A stretch of 64,000 bases of DNA from Chaetoceros tenuissimus. Lineage: Eukaryota > Bacillariophyta > Thalassiosirophyceae > Chaetocerotales > Chaetocerotaceae. Positions 30,620 to 42,688 of the stretch are shown piece after piece; position 1 is the stretch's first letter; the number at the start of each line of letters is the position of its first letter. Location: assembly GCA_021927905.1 (NCBI GenBank), contig BLLK01000056.1, positions 248,001 through 312,000 on the forward strand. Direction: 5' to 3'. The position numbers were made by a program, and so were the translations under genes. The notes under the pieces are model-generated. The model was not told the DNA's origin, searched no databases, and was given only the letters and a program-made list of their open reading frames with translations.

Positions 30620-32476
30620 TTATACTCTTCCGCTCTCGTCTTCGACAGCGCATGTACCACATGACGCCTTGCACATATCACGGACTTCATCAAGAACACA
30701 ATAGGCATCCTTTCTCGCCTCAGCATTGAGGTTATTCTTGGTGAGCCAAGCACAAGTCTCTCTCTTTTTCACATTGAGAAGAGTAAATGTGCCCTCCTTA
30801 TCATCACATCCGGTACATGCTCCACAGGTAGATTGACACAAGGACTTGACTTCATCCATTACACAGTACTTGTTCTTTCTATAAGTGGTCTTGTCCTTGT
30901 TCCTGGTAAGCCAATCACACTTGACTTCTTCCATGATGTTGAAAAGTTGAAAGGTACCTGACATATCATTGACTCAAGATGGTGTATCTTCTTCGTCAAT
31001 TTTACCATCACTTGGAATTGAAGAAGGTGTCAAGGATGCAAAAGCAGATGGTAGATCTGAAGGTGCAGCGGTCGGAGGTGGAAGACAACGATTCACGTTG
31101 GCATGGAAATTCAAATCATCAGGACAGATGCATTCCAGACCAGACTCGGATGGAACAAAAGTGTTTTCACATTTGCAAAGAGCTTCAGTATGCGAAAGCA
31201 CTTCACATTTACCTGCATTGCTGCAAGTAACACCATTACATGGCCATGGTGGCTCTTCATAGACAATGGAAGCTTGAGCAGAAACTCCTGCAAGGTTGTT
31301 AGAATTTGTAATTCCAGTTGCAATATTACCATTGATTGTACCAATGTTCATTGCTGAAGCTGGCGCGTTAACATTCACATCCTGTTGAATACTAGAAGTT
31401 CCTTGAAGAGATCTAGACTCATTTTCTAAAAGGTTTCGAGCAGAAATTGAGACAATACTACTAGAGATACTGATATCATTTATATCAATAGCAACACCCT
31501 TGGCAAGCAAAGCAGCGCGGATTGCTTCCTTTGTGATTGTTGACAATTCACTGAAAAGACTTGCTAGGTCAACACCTGAAGCAAATCCTGAAAATGTGAT
31601 TTTCAAATTGTTGGATGTGAATATTGTTGTAGGCTGTAGTATGAATAACAACATGTGAGTTTGTATCTATGGCAAGAAAAAGTAATAGCTATTTTTATTT
31701 GGAATGGATGTGTGACAGTATAGAGATCGAGTTCTACTCTATCAACACAGATGGCATACCCTGATACAAATCCAATTTTGATTTCATTTGATCCTCCAAC
31801 ATTGTACCATGCTGGATCAATGTTGAAAATGCCAGATGATGAATTGCAGACACCAATATCCTCGTCGACAGAACAAGTAGGGCATCCATCATTTAGACTT
31901 GCCAATTGACCCAAAACATTTCCATTAAGTGAAAGTTGAACTTCCCCTCCGGTAATTCCCTCTCTGTCAATTTCCGCTCTACAGTGGTTAATACCAAAGA
32001 CTTCCACTTTGATTGAATCAATAGGTGCATTCAACGGATCAGTGAAGGAATTCTGTGCATCTTCATCTATCGCAAGACATGTATTCTCTTGTACCACACA
32101 AATAACATCCTTCTTCAATGTCTGCATACTAGTTGAAGGTAACGAATCCAAAAAGTCCAAGCTCACGGTTACGATTTCCTTCTCCACCTCCAAACGGAAT
32201 CACAACATGCTTGCTTTCAAGAGAACGTGACTTGATGGAAGGAGTTTTGTTGATTGTTTCAGTTTCAATCAACCTGGAAGTTTTAGAACTGAAGTCTTGT
32301 ATGTGCTGTGCAATATGTTGAAGTTCATTTTGAAAATGGCTGAGAATGTGAGAAAGAGACAAAAAGGGAAGAAAAGCCAAAGTACGTACATCCTGCTCAT
32401 TATTCTTTGCCATCGAAAAATCTGCCAATGCTGCTGGAATCAATCCAAATAAAAAGAGAAAGCAATGCAATTTCAT
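30620..32476 (-). CDS. Secreted EGF-like and ShKT-like Cys-rich protein (exon structure partly unsure)
   Basis: Reads on the minus strand from ATG 32476. The signal peptide is MKLHCFLFLFGLIPAALA. Proposed introns: 32389-32306 (84 bp), 31716-31634 (83 bp, weak GTCACA donor) and 31005-30958 (48 bp, GTAAAA...GTCAG). The 48 bp intron would remove an in-frame TGA at 30974-30976. A frame change near 32193 is unresolved. After the beta-rich middle there is a Thr/Asn-rich region and an EGF-like segment (CNGVTCSNAGKCEV, ALCKCENTF). Two ShKT-like repeats follow (DGTFQLFN...CDWL and EGTFTLLN...CAWL), each with six cysteines ending CGAC/CGTC. Extracellular location is likely; function is unknown. ShKT names a fold, with no evidence of toxicity. 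Confidence 0.55.
30958..31005 (-). other. Candidate 48 bp mini-intron
   Basis: GT at 31005-31004 and AG at 30959-30958. Removal joins DG to TFQLFN and gives DGTFQLFN, which matches EGTFTLLN at the start of the next repeat. Its length is a multiple of three and it contains an in-frame TGA. Confidence 0.55.
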
Positions 32477-32840
32477 TTTGAATGGTAGTAACCTATATAG
32501 AAAGAAAATGAAAGTAACAGTGTTAGATTGCATTTGATTCATTCAAAATGGGTTGTATTGCTTTCGGAGAAATTCAATCCACCTCATCTCTCTCCTCAAT
32601 TTGAAACAGCAGTACACGATGATTCCGTATGGAAGCTGACTTGTTCAGACCTCTCACTCTTCAGACTGTAGGCATAGGAAGAGATCTCTTTGACAATCAT
32701 TTGAAACTTACTTTGAAAAGATAAATTCAAGTGATATCAAATGATGAATTATGAATTTGAATATGAATGATGAAAGAGAAAATGAAACAAAAGATGTGTT
32801 ACTTCCTGTGCATGGTAACAAAGGAAGAATAATGAACAGG

Positions 32841-33080
32841 AGTGTAAAAAGGCGAACCTATGTGATGAAAAGTGACAAATTTCATTGAAACATTTGTGAT
32901 GATAGGAAGGAGTGTAAAAAGGCGAACCGATGTGATGCAAATGCATAAAATCAAGCCTTCTTTTGAAAATGAAAAGTGAAAAATTTTGTTGAAACGTTTT
33001 GCAAAAGGAGAAGCAGTGTAAAAAGGCGAACCGATGTGATGCAAATGCATGAAATCAAGCCTTCTTTTGAAAATGATGTG
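32841..33080. repeat. Minisatellite, three copies
   Basis: The motif AGTGTAAAAAGGCGAACC starts at 32841, 32911 and 33014. Copies 2 and 3 also share the following 50 bp (GATGTGATGCAAATGCAT then AAATCAAGCCTTCTTTTG). Copy 1 lacks about 33 bp of this, so the periods are 70 and 103 bp. Confidence 0.85.
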
Positions 33081-33574
33081 TGAGTAGTACACACTGCTGG
33101 TTGTGAAACAGTCAATCGAAACAGTTCGGGTCTTAAAGAATTGCAAATTTTTGTTGCAATGGAAAGAGGCAGAAAGAAGTATCGGGAAGAGAAGGCGCTT
33201 GCTAAAGAAGAGTTTATGTTCGAGGAGTGCGCTGGGCATAATTGCTATCTGCTCGTGTTTCTTTGCTCATCGTGGTACTTTCCTTTCAAGAAATAGAAAA
33301 ATAGAGAAAAATATATAGAAATGCATGCAACAAATTCTACAGCCAGCTTGAGCTAAGGGAGATCAAGATCGTAATAGTATCGTCGTGTGTGTTATATTCA
33401 CTCTAAGTCAATCATGATAAAATCTTTCCAATAGATATCTCAGAACAAAGAGAAAACACATTTTATGAATTGAAATTCGAAGCAAGTAGAAGCTATGATC
33501 TTCTCATTTACTAGCTAGAACAAAGGGCTCAACTATGAGAACATGATGCATTCAGTACTGAGCTACTATATGAT

Positions 33575-33805
33575 CCTCTGTTGCTTCTTCACTTCGTCGC
33601 AAACAGCTATGGTCTTGAGTCTTCTTGGTTGGATCATCGACATTTATCAGGAAGCTGAAATGTAAAGGTATGGAGATATAGTCGCATTCACAAAAGTAAC
33701 AGGTTACATGATAATATGATTATCTTTTGTTTCTTCATTGCGTCGCAAGCAAACAGCTACAGTCTTGAGTCTTCTTGGTTGGATTGTCATTATGCATGAG
33801 TTCAA
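33575..33805. repeat. Direct duplication of about 60 bp, period about 150 bp
   Basis: Words such as TGCTTCTTCACTTCGTCGCA and GTCTTGAGTCTTCTTGGTTG near 33580-33635 recur with few changes near 33730-33790. Confidence 0.75.
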
Positions 33806-34253
33806 AGTGAAGGAGGAATCGTTGTATCATTCACAACAGTTATATTCTTCGAAAGCTGAGTAGTTCTCCATAATCTCTTATGATAGTAGTCCTGTTTTTA
33901 AATGTCTACTAGCTAGCTAATACATCTCTTCTTATATTATATTTAGGTTTTACATATGTAGTAAAGGAAACTCTATTTCATTACAATTGTACTTTTCTGA
34001 TCGTTTTCTATCACTTCCAATGACAATATGCAATTGACACTATCTTATAGTCAAATAGCCTTCATCCATTTTGTCATTCCTGTTTCCTATCCCTATCAAG
34101 TCGGTGTATTATGTATCGCTCGTCTCGTGTCCATTGCATCCAAGTGTATCATCTTTCTTGCTTCCTTAATATTGTTCTTCTATTAGATTACATTCTATTC
34201 ATTTCCTAATCTCTCTTCACTCCACTCTATCACTCCAAAATCAACTAATAAGA

Positions 34254-37200
34254 ATGTCAGTGAGTGAATCTGAACTATCAGAATTGCTGACGTCATTCGT
34301 CTCTCCTTCACTGGATGCTCTTTCTCTAAACGAAGAGGACAATGAATTATCATCTCTTCATTCTCGTCTCACTACCATATTCCAAGATCCATCCAATTCT
34401 CAATTAATCCAAGAAATCAAACTTCCACCTCAAAAATCAAAATATTCAAAATTGAGAACTTGTCAATTATTTCTAAAATATGATTTATCAAAAGTTTTGA
34501 AAATATTATCCAAAGCCAAAGTCTTTTTAATGGACTCCATCATGCAAGAAACCATTGATGAGTCTGCTTTACTTGAATATCTCAATGAAGAATATTATTT
34601 CGTGGTGTTGCCTCTCTTGAAAAATAATTCACATTATCAAGAATTTGTAAATTTTACTCTCCAAAAGTTTCCAAATGGCGACAAGGTCTCTTTGATGCAT
34701 TCTTATATTGCTTTATTGAATCAAGAGCAAATTCAAGACTTTTTATCAGCGGCAATGTTGAAACTCAAGGCGAATCCTGAATCAAGTCTTGAAACCATTA
34801 CTTCTGTTGTGAAATACATGAACAAGAGTTTTACAATTGATAATATGGAAATTAACAAGGTGGCGCAAAAATTTGTCATTCATTCCAAAAAGGAAATGAG
34901 ACAGTGGGGATCTATTTTGTTGGGTCAACTTGGTTGCTTGAATAGTGATGTGGTACAAGAATTGGCACTGCTTTTGGAAAATAAAAGTGAAGTGAAAGTG
35001 ACGACTGCAGAACATCGTCTTGGAGTATACAATGCTTTAACCACTATTGCACAACAGCAAAATGAATGTACAGCTCATTCGGAGGTATTGGAGGCGATTG
35101 TGAAGTTGTTGAAAAAGGAAACTGGATCTGCCAAGGAAGCGGCGAATCTTGCTCTTTTGCATTGGATGCAATCCTATAAACTTTCAGAGTCTACTGCTAC
35201 TTTGAAAGGATACGATATGGCCTTATTGTACCTTGCGGAACCTATCCTCAACATGAAAACGGGAAGCAATGTCATTTCTTCGGAAGTAAAGTTTCGCTTG
35301 GGAAATTTGATCAAATCCATGGAATATAATACTGTACATGCTATACTACTCAACATGATTTCACTCCTGTACAAGAAAAAGGCGGATGGAGATGCTTTCG
35401 TCAAAGGACTCAAGGCGATTGTTGATGCTGCCTTGAAGAAATATAAAAATTCCAAACTTGTAGCACAAGCTGATGGATTGCTATGTTTGTTTATGTTGCT
35501 TTTATGCATACAGGAACAAGGTTTGACTTCGGTTGCAAATTTTGAAAAGGCTTTGGGAGTTAATGCTGTAAAAGTTTTTACAGGGGATGCTTCCGATAGT
35601 TTTTTGTATGGACAAGCCATGATGGATTCTTTTGCAACGGATACAACTGTACAGCAATTGCTTCATAGATCTGTTGTACTTTATACGAAATTGATGCACA
35701 AGGCTTGTGATTTAGATTCGAAATCATTCAAGGGGATTGTAACCTTGAAAAAGAATACTGTGAGTGCTGCGGCGGAGGCGGTTGCGGCATGTGTAGTTCA
35801 AAGTTCTGCAAGCAATGATGCTGTAGATGTAGAATCTAGTATCAAGACCCTCTTGACATATGCATCCTCTCAAGATTGTGTGGGAGATGCTTTGGTCAAA
35901 GCTATTTTTGATTATGCCAATGGATTGGAAACTGATGCTATTGATGCTACTAGAGTTAGATCAATTGCGTCTCTATTGTACAAGGAGACTACTACATCGG
36001 ATGCTTTTACAAATTGTATGGTTTTGGCACATGCCGGTACACTTCCAAATACAGATGATGAAGAACTTGCGGAAGAATTGGAATCTGCTGTGACTGACAT
36101 GATTCTTGGAAGTAGTCTTGATTTGAATACCGCAATTGCAACTATCGCAGATCGTATGGTGGTTTGTGGAGCAATGTCCAAAGAAAATGACGAAGCTACT
36201 ACCAACATTGGAACGTTTGTACACACTTCTACTCTTAGTCTCATTACTACTCTTGGAAAAATTGCAGGAACATATGATGAAGAACTTACCGATCCTGAAG
36301 AGGAGGAGTCAAAAGCATGTATCTTTGCTTGGAATCTATGCGTAAAGGAATTGGCAAATAAGGTTGCAGCGCAATTATCTGCAGCTAGAGATAAGATTGA
36401 AGATTTATCTTCCGAAGATGTTGGACTTTATTATTCCAAGGAAGGGGAATTGTATATCCCAAAGAATGTCATCATCAAGGATCAAAACAAGGGCAAACAA
36501 TTGTCGGAAGATGAAGAATGGGAGCTCCAAGTCAAGAAAGATCTCGCCGCGAAAAAGAATCAGGATGCCGTACCTAGCTTATCATCCGAGGATAAAGGCA
36601 AGATTGAAGAACAGACTGCTGAAAGAAATAGAATAAAGAATCTTGTGGAATGTAATTTCACTCGCAGCTTATCCATGGTACAAGCAATATGTATGTCAGA
36701 TATTGAAGTTGGAAATTCAATCCTTTCTGTCATGTCTTTGGCGGTCACTCTTGCAGCTATTTCAAACTCGGAAATTCTTTCATCGGAACTTTTGAAGAAG
36801 GCAAGCTACGATACTATATGCAAACTTGCGGAATGCGTGTATGAAATAGATGAAGAAGTAACTGAGGATGTAGCAAAGGCTTTGATTCTTGCGCAAAAGA
36901 GAGTGAAGGATAGTGATGCAAAGAATCTTGTGGAAGTTGTACCTTTTCCAGCCAAATGTGAAGAAGCGACCATCATCATTGCAGAAATGGAAGACTATGG
37001 TGATACTTTGAGTGAAAACTCCTTTTCTTTCTTGTTTCCAATCATTCGTGCAGCACTTACTGGACCAAGAACAACTTCTGGGTGTGAAGATGCACTCAAG
37101 ATTTTGGAAAGACATGCAGAACTCATTGATGTGGATGGGCCTGTAAAGGATCTTCGTAAAGATATGGGCGCAGCCGTACTCGAGTTACTTAGCCATGATC

Positions 37201-40200
37201 GTTCTATTGCATACAAAGAACCTACTCCAACTGAGGCACTTGTGGCTGTTTATACTAGCGGAAAGAAGCCATCTGCATCTGAGCTCGCTCCTCTTCTAAG
37301 TGAATCTGGTGCATTGGGAGTCAAAAGTTGTAGAATTGCTTCCATGACTACTTTCGCTGCAATGATCGAAGCACATCCTAAACTTCTAAAAACTAATCCC
37401 GTAGTGGAGAATCGGATCTTTGTAAATTGCTTCGCAAAGGATGAAGATATCAAGGCTGAAGCAGTAAGAGCTTGGAAGTTAGCAAATAATGTGAATGAGG
37501 ATGATGATGAGCTTTCAGCCCCTTCCAAGATTTATGCAGTGGCATTGGTTCCTTTGCTGAGCCATAAGAACAAGGACATCGCAAAAGCAGCTGCGACAGC
37601 GTATGCTTTCGGTATTCAGCAGTACCCAGATGCTGCGGAAAAGAGTTTCAATAGACTTTTTACAGCATATATTGATTCCTATGCTACTGTTGCAGAAGGT
37701 ACCTCTTCAGATAATGCAGGTTTGTCTATGGATACTACACCAGCGCTTCCTTCAGCTCCAGTGGCTGCGGCCCCAAAGAAGAAAAAGGCTCCAAAGCTCG
37801 ACATTGGAACAGTAAAGAAGAAACCAGTTCAGAAGAAGAAAGGTGGTTCTGTCATGGCATCTTTAACTAAAACTGCTGCTACCAAAAAGAAGAAAAAGGC
37901 ACCAAGTGCTATGTCTTCATTTGCACCAAAAAAGAAAGAGAGAACGATTGATCAAGATGACCTCATGTCTCAGTTTGCGCCTGTTGCTGCGGTGGAGAAA
38001 AAGCTCGAGGAGAAAGATTCTCCAGATAAAATTTCTATTCGATCTGGTGTTTTAGAGGTACTTGATGCTTTGTCAAGCTCATCGTCCAAGGTCCAGTTGG
38101 ATGTTTCACATTTAAAACTTCTTGTTGGTTTTCTAATGGCATATGGACTTGCAGATATCAATGAAAATGTTCGTTCTACAGCCAGTAGTGCTCTTCGTGA
38201 CTGTGTAGCGAGTGATTCAGCCAAAGAGGCAATGGACTTCTTGCTTCCGCTTCTAGAGAAAACTCTGAAAGATGGTAAGGCTGATACTTCTTGCCTTGGA
38301 AGTCTCCCAACTGAAAAAGTGCTTGATGACACCAATGCTACTGATCACAGAAAGGAAGGGGTTGTTATCGCTCTTGGATCTGCAGCGATCCACTTGGATG
38401 ACAAAGCAGATGTTGATAAGATCAATGAGACTCTTAAAATGCTCATCAATGCATTATCAACTCCTAGTGAAAGTGTACAAGCAAGTGTTGCTCTATGTGT
38501 AGCCAAGTTAATGAAAAAGGGAGACCTCAAGACTCAAACAGAGACTCTTTTAGAGGAGCAATTGAACGAATGTTTGCATGGAAAGTCTCTTGCATCCCGA
38601 AGAGGAGCCGCCTACGGTATTTCCGCTATTGTGAAGGGAAGTGGTATTGCTTCCCTGAAGAAATTCTCAGTTGTGAAACAACTCGAAGAAGCATGCAACG
38701 ATGGATCAGCATCCACAAAGGAAGGTGCTCTTTTCGCAATCGAATTGTTAAGTGCTCGCTTGGGACTTCTATTTGAGCCATACGTTATTGTACTCCTTCC
38801 TGCATTGCTCAAGTCTTTTAGTGACTCGTCTGATCACGTTCGTAATGCAGCGAAGAACAGTGTAGGCTTGATCATGAGTAAACTGTCAGGTCATGGAGTC
38901 AAGCTTCTTGTACCTGCTGTATTAGCAGGTTTGGAAGAAGATGACTGGCGAACAAAACAAGCAAGTATTCACATGCTTGGATCTATGAGTCATTGTGCTC
39001 CAAAGCAACTTGCAAGTTGTCTTCCTAACATTGTTCCAAAGTTAACTGAAGCATTTTCGGATACTCATCCAAAGGTGAAGTCTAGTGCATCTTCTTCACT
39101 TTCAGAGATCAGTAAAGTCATTCGTAACCCAGAGATTTCGGAAATTGCTTCTTCGCTTCTCAATGCACTGACTGATCCAAGTACTACTGTGAATGCTCTT
39201 GAGAGTTTGATTGAGACTGAATTCCTCCATGCAATTGATGCTGCCAGTTTAAGTTTAATTGTTCCAGTCATTCATCGTGGGTTAAGAGATCGCGCGGCAA
39301 CTACTAAGCGCTATGGAGCACTTATTGCTGGAAATATTGTTACGATGATCAATGATCCAAAGGATTTCGTACCGTACCTTCCTATTCTACTTCCAGACTT
39401 GAAGTCGGTTTTACTTGACCCAATTCCTGATTGTAGAAGTATTTCTGCAAAGGCCATTGGATCTTTGACTCGATCCTTGGGAGAAGCAACTTTCCCAGAT
39501 GTAAGTATTACTTCGTTTTTCATATATTCACATCATTTCATGACTAATATTCAACTTTATCTATTTTAATAGCTTCGACCATGGCTTGTGGAGACACTTC
39601 GTGGAGGAAGCGGAACTTCTGTTGAGAGAAGTGGAGCAGCACAAGGTCTAACTGAGTTACTATGTGCTGGTGGAACTGGATTGGTGAACGAAGTTATGAA
39701 GGAAGATATTTTGCCTCTTATTGACCATCCAAAGGCATGCACAAGGGAGGGAGTACTATGGGTTCTCACGTTTTTGCCATCTTCCTTGGGACAAGCATTT
39801 GCACCTCTCATTGATGTTTCTTTCCCAGCACTTATCAGTGGTCTTTCAGATGAGAACGAATCCGTTCGTGATGTTGCAATGAGAGCTGGAAGAGTAACAA
39901 TTCGTAGTCATGGAAAGGCTCATATTGATAAGATTCTTCCAAGTCTCGAAGATGGACTTGGTAATGAGGATTACCGCATCAGAGCTGCTTCTCTTAATCT
40001 TCTTGGCGATCTTCTTGCAACTCTCGCAGGTACCAGAGTTTCCAAGGGTGATATTGATACTCAAGAAGATATTCGTCAAGCTGAAAAGGCACAGGCGCAA
40101 ATCGCACTGGCTCTCGGACCAGACACGAGAAAACGTGTTCTTAGCGGCCTTTACCTCCGAAGAAGCGATACTACTGCTGTGGTTCGACAAGCAGCAGTTA

Positions 40201-42578
40201 TGGTTTGGAAGTCTGTGGTTAGTGTTACACCTCGCACTCTTCGCGAAATTCTCGATGCTCTTGTTGAGCTTATCGTCAATGCCTTGGCTAGTGGTCATCC
40301 AGATCATACTCAGGTTGCTGGACGCTGTCTTGGTGACATTGTTAGTAAGCTTGGAGATGCTGTTCTTCCTGAAATCATGCCAATTCTTAGTGACGCACTT
40401 CATCGGGGAGATGTACACACTCGTCTTGGAGCATGCGTTGGACTTACAGAAGTTATCGCTTGTTCGACAAAAGAACAGATCACAAAATACTTGGATATTC
40501 TTGTCAAGGTTGTTGATGAAGCTCTCTGCGATGGCGATGAAGAAGTCAGAAAGATGGCTGCAACTTGTTTCCAAAATCTCTACAATGAAGTTGGAAACAA
40601 GGCCTTTGATGAAATTGTCCCACAATTGCTTGCGGCTATGGAAGGTGGTGATGAAGATAGTAGGGCAAGAGCAGTCAACGGTATTACAGGTATTCTCAGT
40701 GTACGAAGCAAAGAACTCTTGCCTTACCTCATTTCTCGCCTTATCAAAAAGCGGCCAATCACAGCAAATCAAGCAGCTGCTTTGGGAAGTATCACTTCTG
40801 TTACCGGTAATGTTATCCATTCTTACTTCGGAACAATCATTCCTAATTTGCTTGCGGAACTTACTGATCTCTTTGATGAAGAACTCGACGAGGAAGAGAT
40901 AACTAAAGAAGAAGCTATCAGGAAATGCTTCTGTGACATTGCTGCAAATGTTGCAGGGCCTGGTGTCAACGTATTGATTGGTGAAGTAGCAAGCAAGTGT
41001 GGAAGTGACAAGGAAGGAACAAGAAAAGAGGGATGCTGGATGATGCAAACAATAGTAGAGGAGAGAAAGGACTTGGATGATTTTTACGAACAAATTCCTA
41101 TCATTTTAAGAGAGCTACTTTACCGACTTAATGACGAGAGCAAGAAGGTCTTGGTGGCTACCAACTCTGCTTTGTCAGCATTATCGAAACATGTTCCAGC
41201 TGAAGAGTTGGTCAACCATGTAGAATTCATTAGAAATCTTCTTGCATCTATGGTTAGTGATGCTAGAAGACGTAAGGGAGGAGTTGGCGATGGTGAATTC
41301 TTACTTCCTGGGTTTAATATGCCGAAAGGTCTTGAACCATTGCTACCAATTTACCAACGAGGAATCTTGTATGGAGATGCATCTATCCGTGAAGTTTCTG
41401 CTGCTGGTCTAGGAGAGCTTATCAATATTACTGCGACAAAATTCCTTGCTGGTCCTTTCATTATCAAGGTGACAGGGCCTCTTTTACGTATTGTCGGTGA
41501 TAGAAACCCATCTGCAGTCAAAATTGCAATCATCAAGACACTCGGGCTGATTTTATCCAAGGGTGGACCAGCTCTTCGAGCTTTTGTACCTCAATTCCAA
41601 ACTACTTTCTTGAAGGCTCTTTCTGATCCTTCAAGACAAGTTCGTATCGAAGCTATCAAAGCATTTGCTCTACTCATGCCACTTTCTACGAGATTGGATC
41701 CTCTTATCAAGGAACTTGTTTCGACTTCTCTAGGAAATGGAGCAGCTTCTTCACTAGATTCTTCCGCTGGTGTTGTTGCAATTCAAACAGCAACATTAGA
41801 AGCATTAGCTATTGTTTTGAAATATGGAGGAAAGAAAGCAAAGCTTCCTACAAGTATTCCATCTGCACTTGATGCAGGTAAAGAAATGCTCTTCCATGAA
41901 GATGATGGCGTTCGAACTGGTGCTGCAAAGGTAATTGGAGCGGCTTGTGAATTGACTGAAATTGACGAAGTTAATGAAGTAGCGGCAGCTCTTCTTGCTG
42001 AAGATGATTCATCCCCTGAGCACAAACATGGAAAAGCATCTCTTGTTCACTACTTGCTCGCTTCATCTGCAGGAAAGAGTCTATTACCTGATATTGTTGA
42101 TGACATGGCAAATATTTGCAAGACATCAATGTCCGATGATACTAGTCTAGTTCGTGAAGCCGCATGTACTGCATCTGGAGCAGTTATTGGTTCAGTCAGA
42201 GGTGAAGATATCAACAAGTACATTACCCTTCTCAAGTCTTCCATCATTAAGAACATGGATCCTAAAGAATCTATTGAGATATTGAAAAGTATGGCAAAGG
42301 GTTTAGCTGTCAGTGTCCAACTGAATCCTGATCTTTTTGTAAACAAGAATACACTACCTCTACTCGATGCAGCACTCAAATGTTCAATGAAGGGCCAACA
42401 GCGTGTACAGCTTGCATTCAATGATTTCTTGTGGCTTGCACTTGACGTAGAACATGGTGAAAGTGGTATTGATGATTATTGTAACCTCGCAATGTTTGAA
42501 AATTCAAAGCAGATGAAGCAACTGTACACAAAGGTTTTGACTAGAATCAAAACTGTGGATATTGATGCAATGGCGTAA
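34254..42578 (+). CDS. GCN1: GCN1, ribosome-binding activator of GCN2
   Basis: Two exons, 34254-39500 and 39573-42578, 2,750 residues; the 72 bp intron (39501-39572) begins GTAAGT and ends AATAG. Yeast GCN1 is about 2,670 residues. GCN1 binds translating ribosomes and GCN2 to signal amino-acid shortage. The protein is built of HEAT-type repeats throughout. The eEF3-like region spans the intron (FPDLRPWLVETLRGGSGTSV), followed by the highly conserved core (PLIDHPKACTREGVLWVLTF, RDVAMRAGRVTIRSHGKAHI). An unusual Lys-rich insert lies near residues 1172-1245 (KKKKAPKLDIGTVKKKPVQK). The C-terminal third, which in yeast binds the RWD domain of GCN2, is present. The ATG is the first in frame. Confidence 0.95.
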
Positions 42579-42688
42579 ATGCAACGAATTAAAATTATAA
42601 TGAGGTCATTACTTTACTAATATGCATTTATCAATAAGTATAGCTAGAGTGCTACACATTCCATTTATTCATGTAATTTTTGTGAAAT

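Larger units (their letters stand above)
32477..34253. other. Intergenic with two local duplications
   Basis: 1.8 kb between divergent genes, the secreted protein (-) and GCN1 (+). It contains the minisatellite at 32841-33080 and a direct duplication at about 33575-33800, described separately. No coding frame of interest is seen. Confidence 0.6.

Noticed and set aside
32306-32389. Alternative 50 bp intron ending at the pyrimidine-rich CTCAG (32340)
   Set aside because: It has the better acceptor but leads to a stop within a few codons; the 84 bp version keeps the frame.
34290-34300. TGACGTCA inside the GCN1 coding sequence
   Set aside because: A CRE word by chance in codons; it also shows that single CRE words alone are weak evidence.
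39846-41093. 415-codon minus-strand frame inside GCN1
   Set aside because: Antisense shadow of a strongly conserved GCN1 exon, with no family similarity of its own.
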